17,896 bases of DNA. Origin: Baffinella frigidus (Eukaryota > Cryptophyceae > Cryptomonadales > Baffinellaceae). Below are positions 1 through 9,900 of the stretch, in pieces (within the stretch, counting starts at the first letter, position 1; each line of letters opens with the position of its first letter). Under the pieces are notes generated by a model that saw only the letters and a program-made list of their open reading frames with translations, was not told where the DNA came from and did no database searches. The position numbers were made by a program, and so were the translations under genes. The DNA lies in the NCBI GenBank assembly GCA_026770585.1, contig MU646388.1, forward strand, positions 617,428 through 635,323, in the 5' to 3' direction.

Positions 1-130
1 CTGTGGGGCCGCCGGGGCTGTTGTGATCGGGCCCGCCTCTTTAGGTCCCGTAGGTTCTTCGAGCTCCCAACATAGGCGGGCACCGGAACTTGTTCTATGG
101 TAAGGCCATGCTTCCTTTCGGATCACATCA
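1..130 (+). repeat. Partial copy of inverted-repeat family J
   Basis: The stretch from about 45 to 130 (GGTTCTTCGAGCTCCCAACA onward) recurs at 3288-3343 and inverted at 2215-2312 and 3165-3240. The window opens inside this element. Confidence 0.7.
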
Positions 131-649
131 AGCCCCCATGTACACTCGGGGGTGTGGCTGGGTGTGGGTATCTAGGGTCTAAGGGCATAAGGACGCAAGG
201 TTATGAGGACGCCTAGGTAGTTTCACTTAGGCCTGTAGCGTTCAGACTGGGAGGGTGTGAGGACGGAGTCCTGGACGGGCCCGCCTCGGGTGGGAGAAGA
301 CGGAACAAGTCATTTGTGTAGACATTAGACATGAGCCTATTTCGGGGGAAACCTCACTGATGGGGCTGCCTCGGGACGGAGGAGGCTGGGATGGGCCCGC
401 CTCGGGGCAAGAGGCCTCACTACTAGGAGGGCGGGGAGAGGGAGCTACGTGCGAGGGGGGGGGGGGTGAATAAAAGTGTACATAATGTAGAGCGGGAGGA
501 ACGTGCAACCCAAAGAGGTAAAATGCGTGTGAAAGAGAGAGGGGCCTTGATTAGAGAGAGGCATTTATTTATACCATCACGGTCACCATGTACCCATACC
601 CTCCCACGGAGGCTACAGGGGTACCTCGCTCATAAAAAAGCACCCCTCC
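131..649. other. Non-coding, GC-rich repeat fragments
   Basis: No gene recognised. Contains repeated CCCGCCTCGGG motifs (275-290, 395-410), shared with 3085-3130, a G run at 457-467, and purine-rich stretches. Open frames here are low-complexity and not convincing. Confidence 0.5.
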
Positions 650-806
650 GCCTAGGACCACCATTCTTTGGTTCCTGGGGTGAGAGGAAAGTGGTCGTTG
701 GGAGTTGCTGCAGGGTTGCTTTTTTCCTCGCTGGGAGTTGCTGCTTTCCTCGCACCCCAGGAACCAAGGAAATGTGCCCAAAGTAGCGATTTCTGTGCCT
801 AGGACC
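650..806. mobile_element. Inverted-repeat element with 10-bp flanking duplication
   Basis: Arms at 668-691 and 744-767 pair over 24 bases with one mismatch. GCCTAGGACC occurs at 650-659 and 797-806, like a target-site duplication. A direct repeat GGGAGTTGCTGC lies inside. No transposase; MITE-like. Confidence 0.7.
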
Positions 807-839
807 GAGGACCCACACGGAATTACTTCTTCATGTCGA

Positions 840-912
840 AGGGTTTAGAGTTGAGGGTTGAGGGTTGAGGGTTGAGGGTTTGGGATTTAGGGTTTAGGGT
901 TTAGGGTTTATG
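840..912 (+). repeat. TTTAGGG/GAGGGTT array
   Basis: Tandem GAGGGTT then TTTAGGG units. Confidence 0.9.
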
Positions 913-961
913 CACGCTCCCTCATCAAGACCTTCGTGAAGAAAAAAATTGCAATCCGACC

Positions 962-1105
962 ACCACTCGGTGGACTACACGTTTCTTTGTGCAATTCGTC
1001 ATTTTGCCCAGAAGCAGTTGGCTTTGAGGTCTTTGCTGGTACAAATTTGATCACGTGACCTCCAGAATTTAGGGGTTGTGAATGATTCGTAGTCCACTGA
1101 GTAGA
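962..1105. mobile_element. MITE-like element, family I
   Basis: Ends CCACTCGGTGGACTAC and its near inverse at 1089-1105; the interior has GATCACGTGACC. Related copies lie at 9232-9372, 16007-16146 and 16290-16441. Confidence 0.7.
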
Positions 1106-1289
1106 CGCGTGATTTGTCTCGCTTGAACCGGAGATTAATGAGAATACCGTTCCGATCCTCTTCGTCGAAACGTGTCAGGATTTGGGTCATCTCACACGTC
1201 CTAAATTAGAACGATTCCCTCATGAAGATATGGGCGGTCACGCCTCGATCTCCATGGGACACACTGTGACCAGCCCGAAGTCGACCCTG

Positions 1290-1375
1290 GTTGAGGGTTT
1301 GGGGTGTGGGGTTTGGGGTTTACCCGGGTTTAGGGTTTAGGGTTTAGGGTGTCGGGTTTAGGGTTTGGGGGTTGG
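1290..1375 (+). repeat. TTTAGGG-type array
   Basis: Degenerate TTTAGGG and TTTGGGG units next to the GTGAGT donor at 1387-1392. Confidence 0.85.
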
Positions 1376-1392
1376 GTAGGCCCGGGACTCAC

Positions 1393-1666
1393 CCCCCCGT
1401 CGCGCCCGCCCTCTGGACGGGGTACATCTCGAGCGACGGCAGGGTGCGCCCCCGGCGCCGCGCAGGAGTCGTCGGCGCAGGATTGGTGCGCTTGCTCCTG
1501 GTACTGAGAGTGTCTCTCGCGGTCCTGCGCCGCGCAGGAGTCGTCGGCGCACTCAAGGGCATTTCTGTCTTTCATACCCTCTTTGTGAGAGACGAGTCCG
1601 AGAAGGTAGATTCGAGGAGCCAAGGAAGGCCACTCAAGGAGCTGCTGCTGTTGCGCACCATTTCCC
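1393..1666 (-). CDS. Probable exon of a second minus-strand gene, unknown product
   Basis: Part of a long open frame that stays open on the minus strand from 1836, ending at a strong GTGAGT donor (1387-1392). A possible acceptor CCCATAG sets the other end. It encodes Gln-rich (AQQQQLLEW) then acidic/Cys sequence with a repeated ADDSCAA motif about 30 residues apart; a 26-base direct repeat underlies it. The plus strand is also open here with its own repeat, so the strand choice rests on the donor. It lies beyond the kinase stop, hence a different gene. Confidence 0.4.
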
Positions 1667-1959
1667 CTATGGGATAAATTAGCCAACAGACCGCCGGTTA
1701 TCCAATTAAATTGGTCGGTTTCCTCAAAAATACGGTTGTAAAACCTGTACATGTAAACAAGTGTAAGAAGCTTCGTAGCACAAAAATCCCCTGGATCATC
1801 ATTCCCCGATTTTGAGATCCTTGGGTCAAAACACATGAATCAAAATATTTCCCCAGGTCAGATCATTGCTTGCGAATGAAAAGTTAAGTCCTTCAACACT
1901 CCCCGTGCGAGCTCGTACACAATGTGCCACCAGAACTTGCTCGAGCAAGATTTGGAACT

Positions 1960-2133
1960 CTACACCCTAAACCCTAAACCCTAAACCCCAAACCCCAAAC
2001 CATAAACCCTAAACCCTAAGCCCTACACACTAAATACACACTAAACAATAAACACTATCCTCTAAACCCTCAACTCAAAACTCAAAACCCTCAAACCTGA
2101 CCCCTTAAACCTAAACCCCAAAACCTAAAACGC
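1960..2133 (-). repeat. CCCTAAA-type array
   Basis: CCCTAAA and degenerate units on the plus strand, opposite in orientation to most other arrays. Confidence 0.85.
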
Positions 2134-2204
2134 AAAGGCCTCACTTCCTGCATACCTCCAGACGCCCCCGGGCCGTCTCCTTGTGTTCCACGGTTGATAT
2201 CCCC

Positions 2205-2312
2205 ATCCTTCTGCACCGGGGGGCCTGATGTGATCTGAAAGGAAGCATGGCCTTTCTGCAGGATAAGTTCCGGTGTCCGCCTATGTTGGGAGCTCGAAGA
2301 ATCTCAAGGACC
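2205..2312 (-). mobile_element. Family J element, inverted copy
   Basis: Shares about 100 bases, inverted, with 45-130, including TCCGCCTATGTTGGGAGCTC. It ends at the GT of the exon-like segment 2312-2415. Confidence 0.65.
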
Positions 2313-2415
2313 TGAAGGATCATCGTTGCGAGGGAATGCGCGGGCGAGCTGCTCGTCGAAAAGTGCCGGGCGCAGAGTCGCCGGACGCCATGCTCGCGGA
2401 TCTCCACATGTTCGC
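2312..2415 (-). CDS. Exon-like segment with LARAFPRNDDPS
   Basis: Open minus-strand segment ending LARAFPRNDDPS before a GT (GTCCTT). It resembles 3009-3080, which reads IARALPRRDDPD in the matching frame. Conservation of the same frame in two diverged copies suggests coding origin. An inverted-repeat element abuts the GT. The product is not recognised. Confidence 0.3.
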
Positions 2416-2482
2416 TGAGGACGCCACATTAATAGGGTGACGTCCAGAAAACAGGGTAGTATTGTTTGGGTTTCCTGTTTGT

Positions 2483-2504
2483 AGCTATGCCATATGGCAT
2501 AGCT
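2483..2504. repeat. 22-bp perfect palindrome
   Basis: AGCTATGCCATATGGCATAG continuing to CT at 2504, a perfect palindrome centred on CATATG. Part of a diverged family-D-like region at 2436-2560. Confidence 0.85.
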
Positions 2505-2612
2505 TTCCCTCACTACCCACATATTGCCTGCGGTAGGCCCCTAGGACCTTTCACATTACATGTTTGGTGAGGACGGCACATGTGCGTGGGACTCCGCGAA
2601 GCGCGTGTCCGT

Positions 2613-2798
2613 CACCAACCCTCACGGCCCGGGTAAATCGATGATTTTTTGGAGCCATTTTCCCCTTGGAGGCCGTCGGATTCCGTAGGTTATTTTTAAA
2701 ACTCCCAAATCTTGATCACAGCAAGGGTTTTAGAGTTTTGAAACTGTTTTGCACAAAAGTCGAAATTCGACGATTTGCCCCGGCTGTGAGGGTTGGTG
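2613..2798. mobile_element. MITE-like element, family L (186 bp)
   Basis: Terminal inverted repeats: CACCAACCCTCACGGCCCGG at 2613 and its near inverse ending GTGAGGGTTGGTG at 2798, with AAATCG/CGATTT continuing inward. AT-richer interior, no gene. Confidence 0.75.
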
Positions 2799-2853
2799 GC
2801 GCCATGTCTGGGAGAAGCAATGATCGTCTCCTGGGACACGATGATTTGATAGA

Positions 2854-2998
2854 GTAACGGGCTGAAAACCGGGTAGTTAAGCCTACGGCATTGCCTACGG
2901 TAGGCCCCCTAGGGGGGTCCTATGAAATATCCTAGGGGCCCTACGGCCTACCGTAGGCAATACCGTAGGCCTAACTACCCGATTTTCAGTCTGTTATC
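2854..2998. mobile_element. Foldback element, family D
   Basis: Long arms built on AACCGGGTAGTTAAGCCTAC and GGTATTGCCTACGG, separated by a short loop with CCTAGGGG. Related to 8995-9146 and 9710-9864. Confidence 0.85.
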
Positions 2999-3008
2999 TT
3001 ATGAGATT

Positions 3009-3080
3009 GACGTCTGGATCATCCCTGCGAGGCAACGCGCGCGCGATCACTTCGAGCTGCGTGTCACGAGTGCCGAGAAG
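3009..3080 (-). CDS. Exon-like copy with IARALPRRDDPD
   Basis: Reads LGTRDTQLEVIARALPRRDD on the minus strand, followed by GTCAAT as a possible donor. It is related to the segment at 2312-2415 in the same frame. An inverted-repeat element (2854-2998) lies about 10 bases from that donor. Confidence 0.3.
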
Positions 3081-3149
3081 TGCTTCCCCCGAGGCGGGCC
3101 CATCCCAGCCTCCTCAGTCCCAAGGCGGGCCCCTCCTAGCCGCAACCCC

Positions 3150-3345
3150 GAGTGTAAAGGGGGCCTGGTGTGATCCGAAAGGAAGCATGGCTTTTTTGTG
3201 TCCGACTATGTTGGGAGCTCGAAGAACCTAAAGGACCTAAAGGCTCAGCGTCACGTTCGAGGACAAGCGTGACAAGACCATCCTTTAGGTCCTGAAGGTT
3301 CTTCGAGCTCCCAACATAGGCGGACACCGGAACTTGTTCTGAACA
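3150..3345. mobile_element. Foldback pair of family J
   Basis: About 45-base arms (TTGGGAGCTCGAAGAACCT and its inverse) face each other around 3240-3280. Confidence 0.75.
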
Positions 3346-3442
3346 GGCGCCACACGGGCGTTATCCCCAAGCATGCGGACTTTCCGTGGGGGGTTGGGTG
3401 GGGGGGTATCAAAGAGAATGCAGTGAAAAAATTGTGCTCGCG

Positions 3443-3651
3443 CGCAGACAGCCACTCGAGAATGCTAGAGGGGCCTATTTACATGTGGGGCTGTAAATAT
3501 TTGTACCAGGATCGTGTATTCCAACCTCGAGACTGTCCTACTTTCACAAATTTACGTGACCAATCAACGAAAGTTACTACACAAATGCCCACTTTTAAAG
3601 CACATCGGTTTTAAATAGGCCCCTCCAGCATTCTCGTGTGGAGTGTCTGCG
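3443..3651. mobile_element. MITE-like element, family B (about 209 bp)
   Basis: Terminal inverted repeats of about 40 bp beginning CGCAGACA and containing GAGAATGCT.GAGGGGCCTA. AT-rich interior without a gene. Only one copy in the window. Confidence 0.8.
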
Positions 3652-3756
3652 ACCCCGACATGCCCTCTAGGTTTTTTTCCGGACCCCCTACAGGTCCTAG
3701 GCAGGTCCTAGGGCCCTACGGTAGGGCGTATGAGCCTACTCGCCACTTGAGGGTTA

Positions 3757-3776
3757 GTGCCGACGCGCGTGGTGCA
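3757..3776 (-). pseudogene. Partial copy of kinase last exon
   Basis: Matches the TTRVG end of the last kinase exon (3871-3890) with few changes. It lies downstream of the stop codon beyond the C tract, so it is not coding. Confidence 0.5.
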
Positions 3777-3818
3777 CCAACGTGTACATCATGTACAGTG
3801 TCATGGTTTTAATGAAGA

Positions 3819-3856
3819 CCCCCCCCCCCCCCCCCCCCCCCCCCCCCGCCCCCCCC
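3819..3856 (+). repeat. Poly-C tract
   Basis: 29 C in a row, one G, then 8 C, followed by a CT run into the kinase stop codon. Proline-rich open frames across it are artefacts. Confidence 0.95.
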
Positions 3857-3866
3857 TTTCTCTCTC

Positions 3867-3933
3867 TCAAGCGCCGACGCGGGTGGTGTTGCGGAGGAAG
3901 GGCTGTTCGAGCATCTCCCTCGCTGAGAGCCGC
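3867..3933 (-). CDS. Kinase last exon: C-terminal helix and stop
   Basis: Reads R-LSAREMLEQPFLRNTTRVGA then TGA at 3867-3869. This matches the end of many kinase domains, where the subdomain XI arginine is followed by a helix and an H/Q-P-F motif. The acceptor is CTCTCGGCAG. The exon begins with one base that completes the split Arg codon of the exon ending at 4212 (phase 2), giving DPARR. A pyrimidine tract (CT run, then 29 C) follows directly downstream. No clear polyadenylation signal is seen. Confidence 0.88.
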
Positions 3934-6900
3934 CTGCCGAGAGTGTGCCGTTTATGGTTTGGTGTTTGTTGTTTGGTGTTTAGGGTTTGGGTTTTAGGGT
4001 TTAGGGTTTAGGGTTTAGGGTTTAGGGTTTAGGGTTTGGGGATTAGGGTATAGGGTTGAAGGTTTAGGGTTTAGGGTTTAGGGTTTTGGGTTTGGGGTTT
4101 AGGGGTTAGGGTTCAGGGTTTAGTGTTTAGTGTTTTGTGTTAAGTGTTTAGGGTTTCGGGGTCAGGGGTTTGGGTTTGGGTTTGGGTTGAGGATAGGGTT
4201 GAGGAGCGAACCTTGCAGGGTCGAGATCGAAGCACGGGTCCAGAAACTCCAGCACTTCCTTCGAGAGCGCCTGTTCGGGTTTAGGGTTTATGGGTTAGGG
4301 GTTATGGGTGAGGGGTACGGGTTGAGGGTTTGGGGTTCAAGGTTTAGGGTTTAGGGTTTAGGGTTCAGGGTTAACTCTGCGAAAAGACATCGGGCCCGCC
4401 TCGGGTTTGGGGTTTGGGGTTTGGGGTGTGGGGTTTGGGGTTTGGGGTTTTAGGGTTCGAGTTTAGGACCTTTAGCTCGTCGGAGCGTAGCGGGAGAAGG
4501 AAGGCTCGCTTGTCCTTCAACCCTATCTTCCTGTTCAGGGTTCAGGGTCTAGGGTTTAGGGTTTAGGGTTCAGGGTTCAGGGTGTAGGTTACCGGCCGTG
4601 AAACTTTCAGCGTTCAGCTTTCAGCGTTCAAAGCCCTGAAACCTAAACCCTAAGCGCGAGGCACGTGCCAGCTCACACTTGAGGCCGGGGGAAGGGCCAT
4701 TTTAAAAACCGATTTCTTCCTAAAAAACCAAATTTCAGGCGGGATAGTCACGTGCCCTCCGGCCTGAGCGGGGGTCTCAGTACAAATAATAAAACCACCT
4801 GAGAACAACATTTAAAAATATCGTCTTTGCTGGCTTCGAGTTCATCTCGAAAAACAACTGAATCAGTTCCCTAATTAGCGTTTTCATTTAATTAGGAGGC
4901 CTGAATAAACTTACTACGCCCTCCCTAACTTCTCCTATTCAACCTCCTGTTAAAAAGAAACTGATTCAGCCATCTTCCGAGACCACACAGCGGACTTCGA
5001 CGGGATTTCGAATAACCCTTAAGCGATCAGATCTAGGACCCTACGGTAAGCAATCCGTAGGGACATAGGGGGTGTTCCTACGGATAAGGTAACGGAAATC
5101 GGGCTCTCAGAGCCCGAAAATCCCTTCGTAGCCCGCTGTGTGTTAGAGTGGCCTCGAGTGGCGTTGACCCCAATTGCCAGATGGTCGGATTTCTTTCCTC
5201 GCGAAGGACTATAGCAGACTATCTAGGGGTTGGGGTTTAGCAATTGGGTATTAGGGTGCGGGGTTGAAGGTTTAGGGATTCGGGTTTGGGGTTGACCCCA
5301 AGTTATAGACGATCGAGAAGATGTTCTCGAATTTGGGTGCGCCGACTTGTTTTGCCAGCTGGGTTTGGGGTTTGGGGTTTAGGGTTTAGGGTTTAGTGTT
5401 TGGGGTTTAGGGTTTAGGGTTTAGAGTGTAGGGTTTAGGGTTTAGGGTTTGGGGTTTAGGGTTTAGGGTTTAGGGTTTAGGGTTTAGGGTATCCGGTTTA
5501 GGGTTTAGGGTTCAGGGTTCAGGGTTTAGAGCGCGGCCTTAAGGGTGCGGCGTTTAGGCTTGAGGGTTGAGGGTTGAGGGTTCAGGGTTCAGGGATCAGG
5601 GCTCAGGGCGGAGGGTATAAGGTTGGGGCGCACGTCGGCAATTAACACCTCGATGACGTTGTGGTTCAGGGTTCAGGGTTTGAAATTCGGGGTTGCGGGC
5701 TTAGGGTTCAGGGTTTAGGGTTTAGGGTTTAGGGTTTAGGGTTTAGGGTTTGGGGTTTAGGGTTTAGGGTTGGGGCGTTTGCAAGAACCCTGGTAGGGAC
5801 GCACGTTTGCAAGAAAGATCTCGGTGACGTTGTGGTTCAGGGTTCAGGGTCGAGGGTGTAAAATTTGGGATTTAGGGTCTAGGGTTTAGGGACGCACGTT
5901 GGCAAGGAAGATTTCGGTGATGTTTTGCCCCGTGACCATCTCGACGACCTGCCAAAAGTCGATTTCGTACCAGGGATTATTGAATCCTCCCCAAAAGTGG
6001 CCGAGTTCCGGTACAAATGCTGGATGGACGTTCTGGTCGGACCATTTCGACGACCTGCTCCCCAGGAATTGACTCAAGGAAGGCTCGATTTGCCCATACG
6101 TGAGTTGACTTAAGAAAGGCTCGATTTGCTCCCCAGGAATTGACTTACGAAACCTAAACCCTAAACCCCAAATCCTAAACTCTCAACCCCAAACCCTCAA
6201 CCCCAAACTCAGCCCTAAACTCTCAACCCTCAACAAACTCTCAACTCTGAACCCTGAACCCTCAACTTACCACGCAAGCGAGGCTCCAGACGTCGATTTT
6301 GCTCATTCTGGCCACCTGGTTCAGGGTTTAGGGTTTAGGGTTTGGGGTTTAGGGTTTAGGGCTTAGGGTTTGGGATTTGGGGTGTAGGGTTTAGGGTTTA
6401 GGATTTGGGGTTGAAAATTCAGGGTTTAGGGTTTAGGGTTTACGGTTTAGGGTTTAGGGTTTAGGGTTTAGGGTTTAGGGCTTAGGGTTTGGGATTTGGG
6501 GTGTAGGGTTCAGGGTTTAGGATTTGGGGTTGCAGATTTAGGGTTTAGGGTTTAGGGTTTAGGGTTTAGGGTTTAGGGTTTAGGGTTTAGGGTTTAGGGT
6601 TTAGGGTTTGGGTTTTAGGGTTCAGGGTTTAGGTTTCAGTTTTTATGTTTTAGAGTTGAGGGTGGAGACCTGGTCCGCTTCCCGCTCCGAGAGAATCTGG
6701 CGTTTGAATTGTTAATGGGAATTTTGTTCATAATTAGGACCACCGGATTGGCCTGCATCAGACGTAACTGGTACACTTGTAAAACTGGAGAGGTTTACAA
6801 GTTCTTTTTCGTGTTTTACAGTGCCTTATTTTAAACTTTGTACCAGAAAATCGTCCTAAATAAGAACAATATTCCAACGCCCACTTAGCAGCCACCGGGG

Positions 6901-9900
6901 GCTTCACGCCATACAGTCCATCTAAACAATTGGTACTAGAATCTTATCCATTATCATTGGATTCTGACAGCATTTCCCCCGAGAATCCGGGGTCAATATC
7001 TTGGGTCGCTGCTAAGTGGTTATCTCCCCCCCTCTCTCTCTCTCTCTCTCTCCCTCTCTCCCTCTCTCTCTCTCTCTCTTTGAGACCTGGTCCTCGTCCC
7101 GTTCCGAGCGAATCTGGCCTTTGAATTGATTCGGAAAGAATGCCTCCGGTGCCTGGGTTTAGTGTTTAGGTTTCAGGGTTCAGGGTTTGGGTTTTAGGGT
7201 TTGAATTGTTGCGGGAAGAATGCTTCCAGTACCTGGTTTAGGGTTTAGGGTTTAGGTTCAGGGCTTAGGGTTTAGGGTTTAGGGTGTCGGATTTAGGATT
7301 TAGGGTTTGGAGTTTAGGGTTTAGCAGGGGTGCTGTACCAGGTCTACACTCAGCGGAGTTCGACGGGGTTTCATGAATAACCCACAAGCGATTAATCCAC
7401 AGGCCCTACGGCAGGCAACACCGCAGGGACACAGGGTTGCACGTTACGGTTCAGGGTTTCAAAGTTCAAGGCTTCAAGGTTGATTTCGGACCTGGGCAAA
7501 AGGGCTGAACGCTTCAGGGTTAATCAGGACCTGGAAAAGGTGCCGACACTGTCCCTCGAGCGGATACATAACATTTCTCAAGTCCAGGTCCGGAATTCGG
7601 ACCTGGCTTGAGCCATTTTCAGGTACACATTTTTAAAATCCTTGAAGTTGTACTACGCGGGAGAGCTACGTGTCATTGTACGCCCTGCGTCCTTCTATTA
7701 TTTTCCCTTGAAATCGGCAAAAGTGGCCGGAAATGCCAACAAAAAAATGACTTTGACGGCAAGGGCAACCGCACGATAAGGTATTCCATCCGATCGGTTG
7801 CCAACTAGCTCCCCCGCCTAGTACCCGACCCGCCCGAGCGCGGACTATCCTTCAAGGCGGGAGTCCCGGCACAATGTCATCCGTTCGAGTATTCAAGTTG
7901 AATACGATTCCTGTAATGAAAATTACTACACAATTGCTTTGGGACGTGACCGGTCTTGTAGAAATTTTCGTTGAAATCGGATGGGAGACCCCCGCAATCG
8001 TATTCAACTTGAATACTCGGCGGGATTAAATTAGGATGCCCAGTTAAACGAAGGGCCTTTTTCAAAAGGTCCATAGTAACTGACTAGGAGGAATTACTAT
8101 GCCAGATCGGCTCGAGGTAATCCGGGGACATGTCTAATTCCAATGGGTTTGGCAATGAAATTTACTGCACATAATGATTATACTAGTGACAGTAAAACAA
8201 TGGTGCATTGATTTTCATTGCCCAAAACCAGTTAAATTAAACACGTCCCCGGATGAGGGTGGGGGCCGGAGATTTCGTGGCGGGGACCAAAAGGGGCTTA
8301 ACGGTTTATTCAGGCTTGACGGGTTATTCAGGACCTGGAACCCGAAAGTGCCGACACTGTCCCTCAAACCAGCCAGCGTCCCGACGCACGCCTCGCCTGC
8401 AGAGCCCTCTTTTAGTTCTGAGTGTCCCTCAACTCTTTTAGTCCTGAGTGTCCCTGCAGGACGCGCCCGTACTAACCCAGGACGCGCCAGTACTTAAGCG
8501 ACCTCTCTTTGCTGACGGCTCGTAGCACAGGTTCGCAACCACGCCAGACTGGAGGAAGGGGAAAAATATTTTAAACCGTATGTGGGTACGGTATTGACTT
8601 TCGAAAACCATTGCCCTTGAGGAAAAATTGACTGTTGGCAACCCCTTCGAAGACTCTGGCGTGGCACTGCGGCGTCCCCAGTGGCGGCTCTTTCAGTTTG
8701 AGTGACCCTTCAGGACGCGTTGGTACTAACAAGTGTGTTCCCTCAGGACGCGCCCGCACAGAGTCGAGGAAAGCCGTCAGCCGCTCTCGAGCGAACTCGC
8801 CACATTTTACAAGTCGAAGGCCAGAATCAGGCCTCGGTTTCAGGTGAAACCCTTTAAAATTGCCGAGTTGCTCCCTCCCCGCTCGATCGCGGTCCCGGTA
8901 CACACCGAAGAAAAGGACAGTCTTTTGAGTGGCATGGCGTCTTACCAAAGTCCGTTGGCCTATGAGCTTGCGGGGCAGCCAAGCTCATAGGCCAACGTCC
9001 TAAAAACCGGGTAGTTAAGCCTACGGTATTGCCTACGGGAGGCCGTAGGGGCCTGGGGGGGATCCTACGAAACATTAGGTCCTAGGAGCCCTACGGCCTA
9101 CCTTAAGCAATACCGTAGGCCCAACTACCCGGTTTTCAGGACGTTACTCGATTAGAGCGTGCGGTTCAATCAGGCCCCTCCGCTCTGGCTTATGCAATTA
9201 GGGTCATGCAATTAGGGTCTGGGGTTCAGGGTCCACTTGGTGGATTACGAATCTTTCATTGCACTCAGAATCTGGGTGTAACGTGACCAAGCTTGTACCC
9301 AAAAAGAGCTAAAATAAGTGAAATTGAAAGAGGATCCTTTTAAGACGAAAAGCTCGTAATCCACCTTGTGGGTAGGGCACAGACCAAAGTCTATTCTCTC
9401 GAGCGAGACGGGGCCAACTTGAAGATTTTTCAAGATTTATACCTGAATCCGAGGCAAGATTCTGACCTTGGGACTTTTAGAATATTCCGTACCCGCTCTC
9501 GAGCGGTGGGGTTGAGGGTGTCGGGCACAGACCAAAGTCCGTGAGCTTGCAGCATCGCCGCCCCGTCATGAGCACGTTGGCCGGCTGCGGTTCGAGGTTG
9601 AGATTTAGGGTTCGTGCCCGCCTTCGCGCGCCTGATTCCCGACCCCTCTGCACGGGCTTTGACTGATCGCTGCGGAACCACGTCATGCGATGTCAGCCTC
9701 TTTAGCAGGGTAACGTCCTGAAAACCGGGCAGTGAGGCCTACGGTATTGTTTAAGGTGGGCCGTAGGGCTCCTAGGACCTAATGTTTCGTAGGATCCTCC
9801 CTAGGCCCCTACGGCCTCCCGTAGGCAATACCGTAGGCTCAACTGACCAGCTTCCAGGACGTTAGCCTATGAACTAAGCAGCCACCGGCGACTTCGGGAA

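Noticed and set aside
1372-1677. Plus-strand open frame over the ADDSCAA region
   Set aside because: It also repeats (LRRAGVVGA), but no GT donor follows on the plus strand, whereas the minus strand has GTGAGT. Minus is preferred, not proven.
1858-1955. Possible minus-strand exon reading FWWHIVYELARGVLKDL
   Set aside because: Open and protein-like, but only a weak acceptor (GTGTAG) and no clear donor or copy; not enough to annotate.
3757-4011. Open frames with a poly-proline tract
   Set aside because: The proline run is the poly-C tract, and the rest overlaps the last kinase exon on the other strand.
5886-6077. A 63-residue minus-strand open frame as a gene of its own
   Set aside because: Only its C-terminal VVEMVTGQ part is a kinase exon; the N-terminal part is the family C element and an exon-edge copy.
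8174-8990. Several 70-125 residue open frames on both strands
   Set aside because: They overlap one another and mobile-element ends, have no recognisable motif, and lie inside a 2.4-kb intron of the kinase gene.
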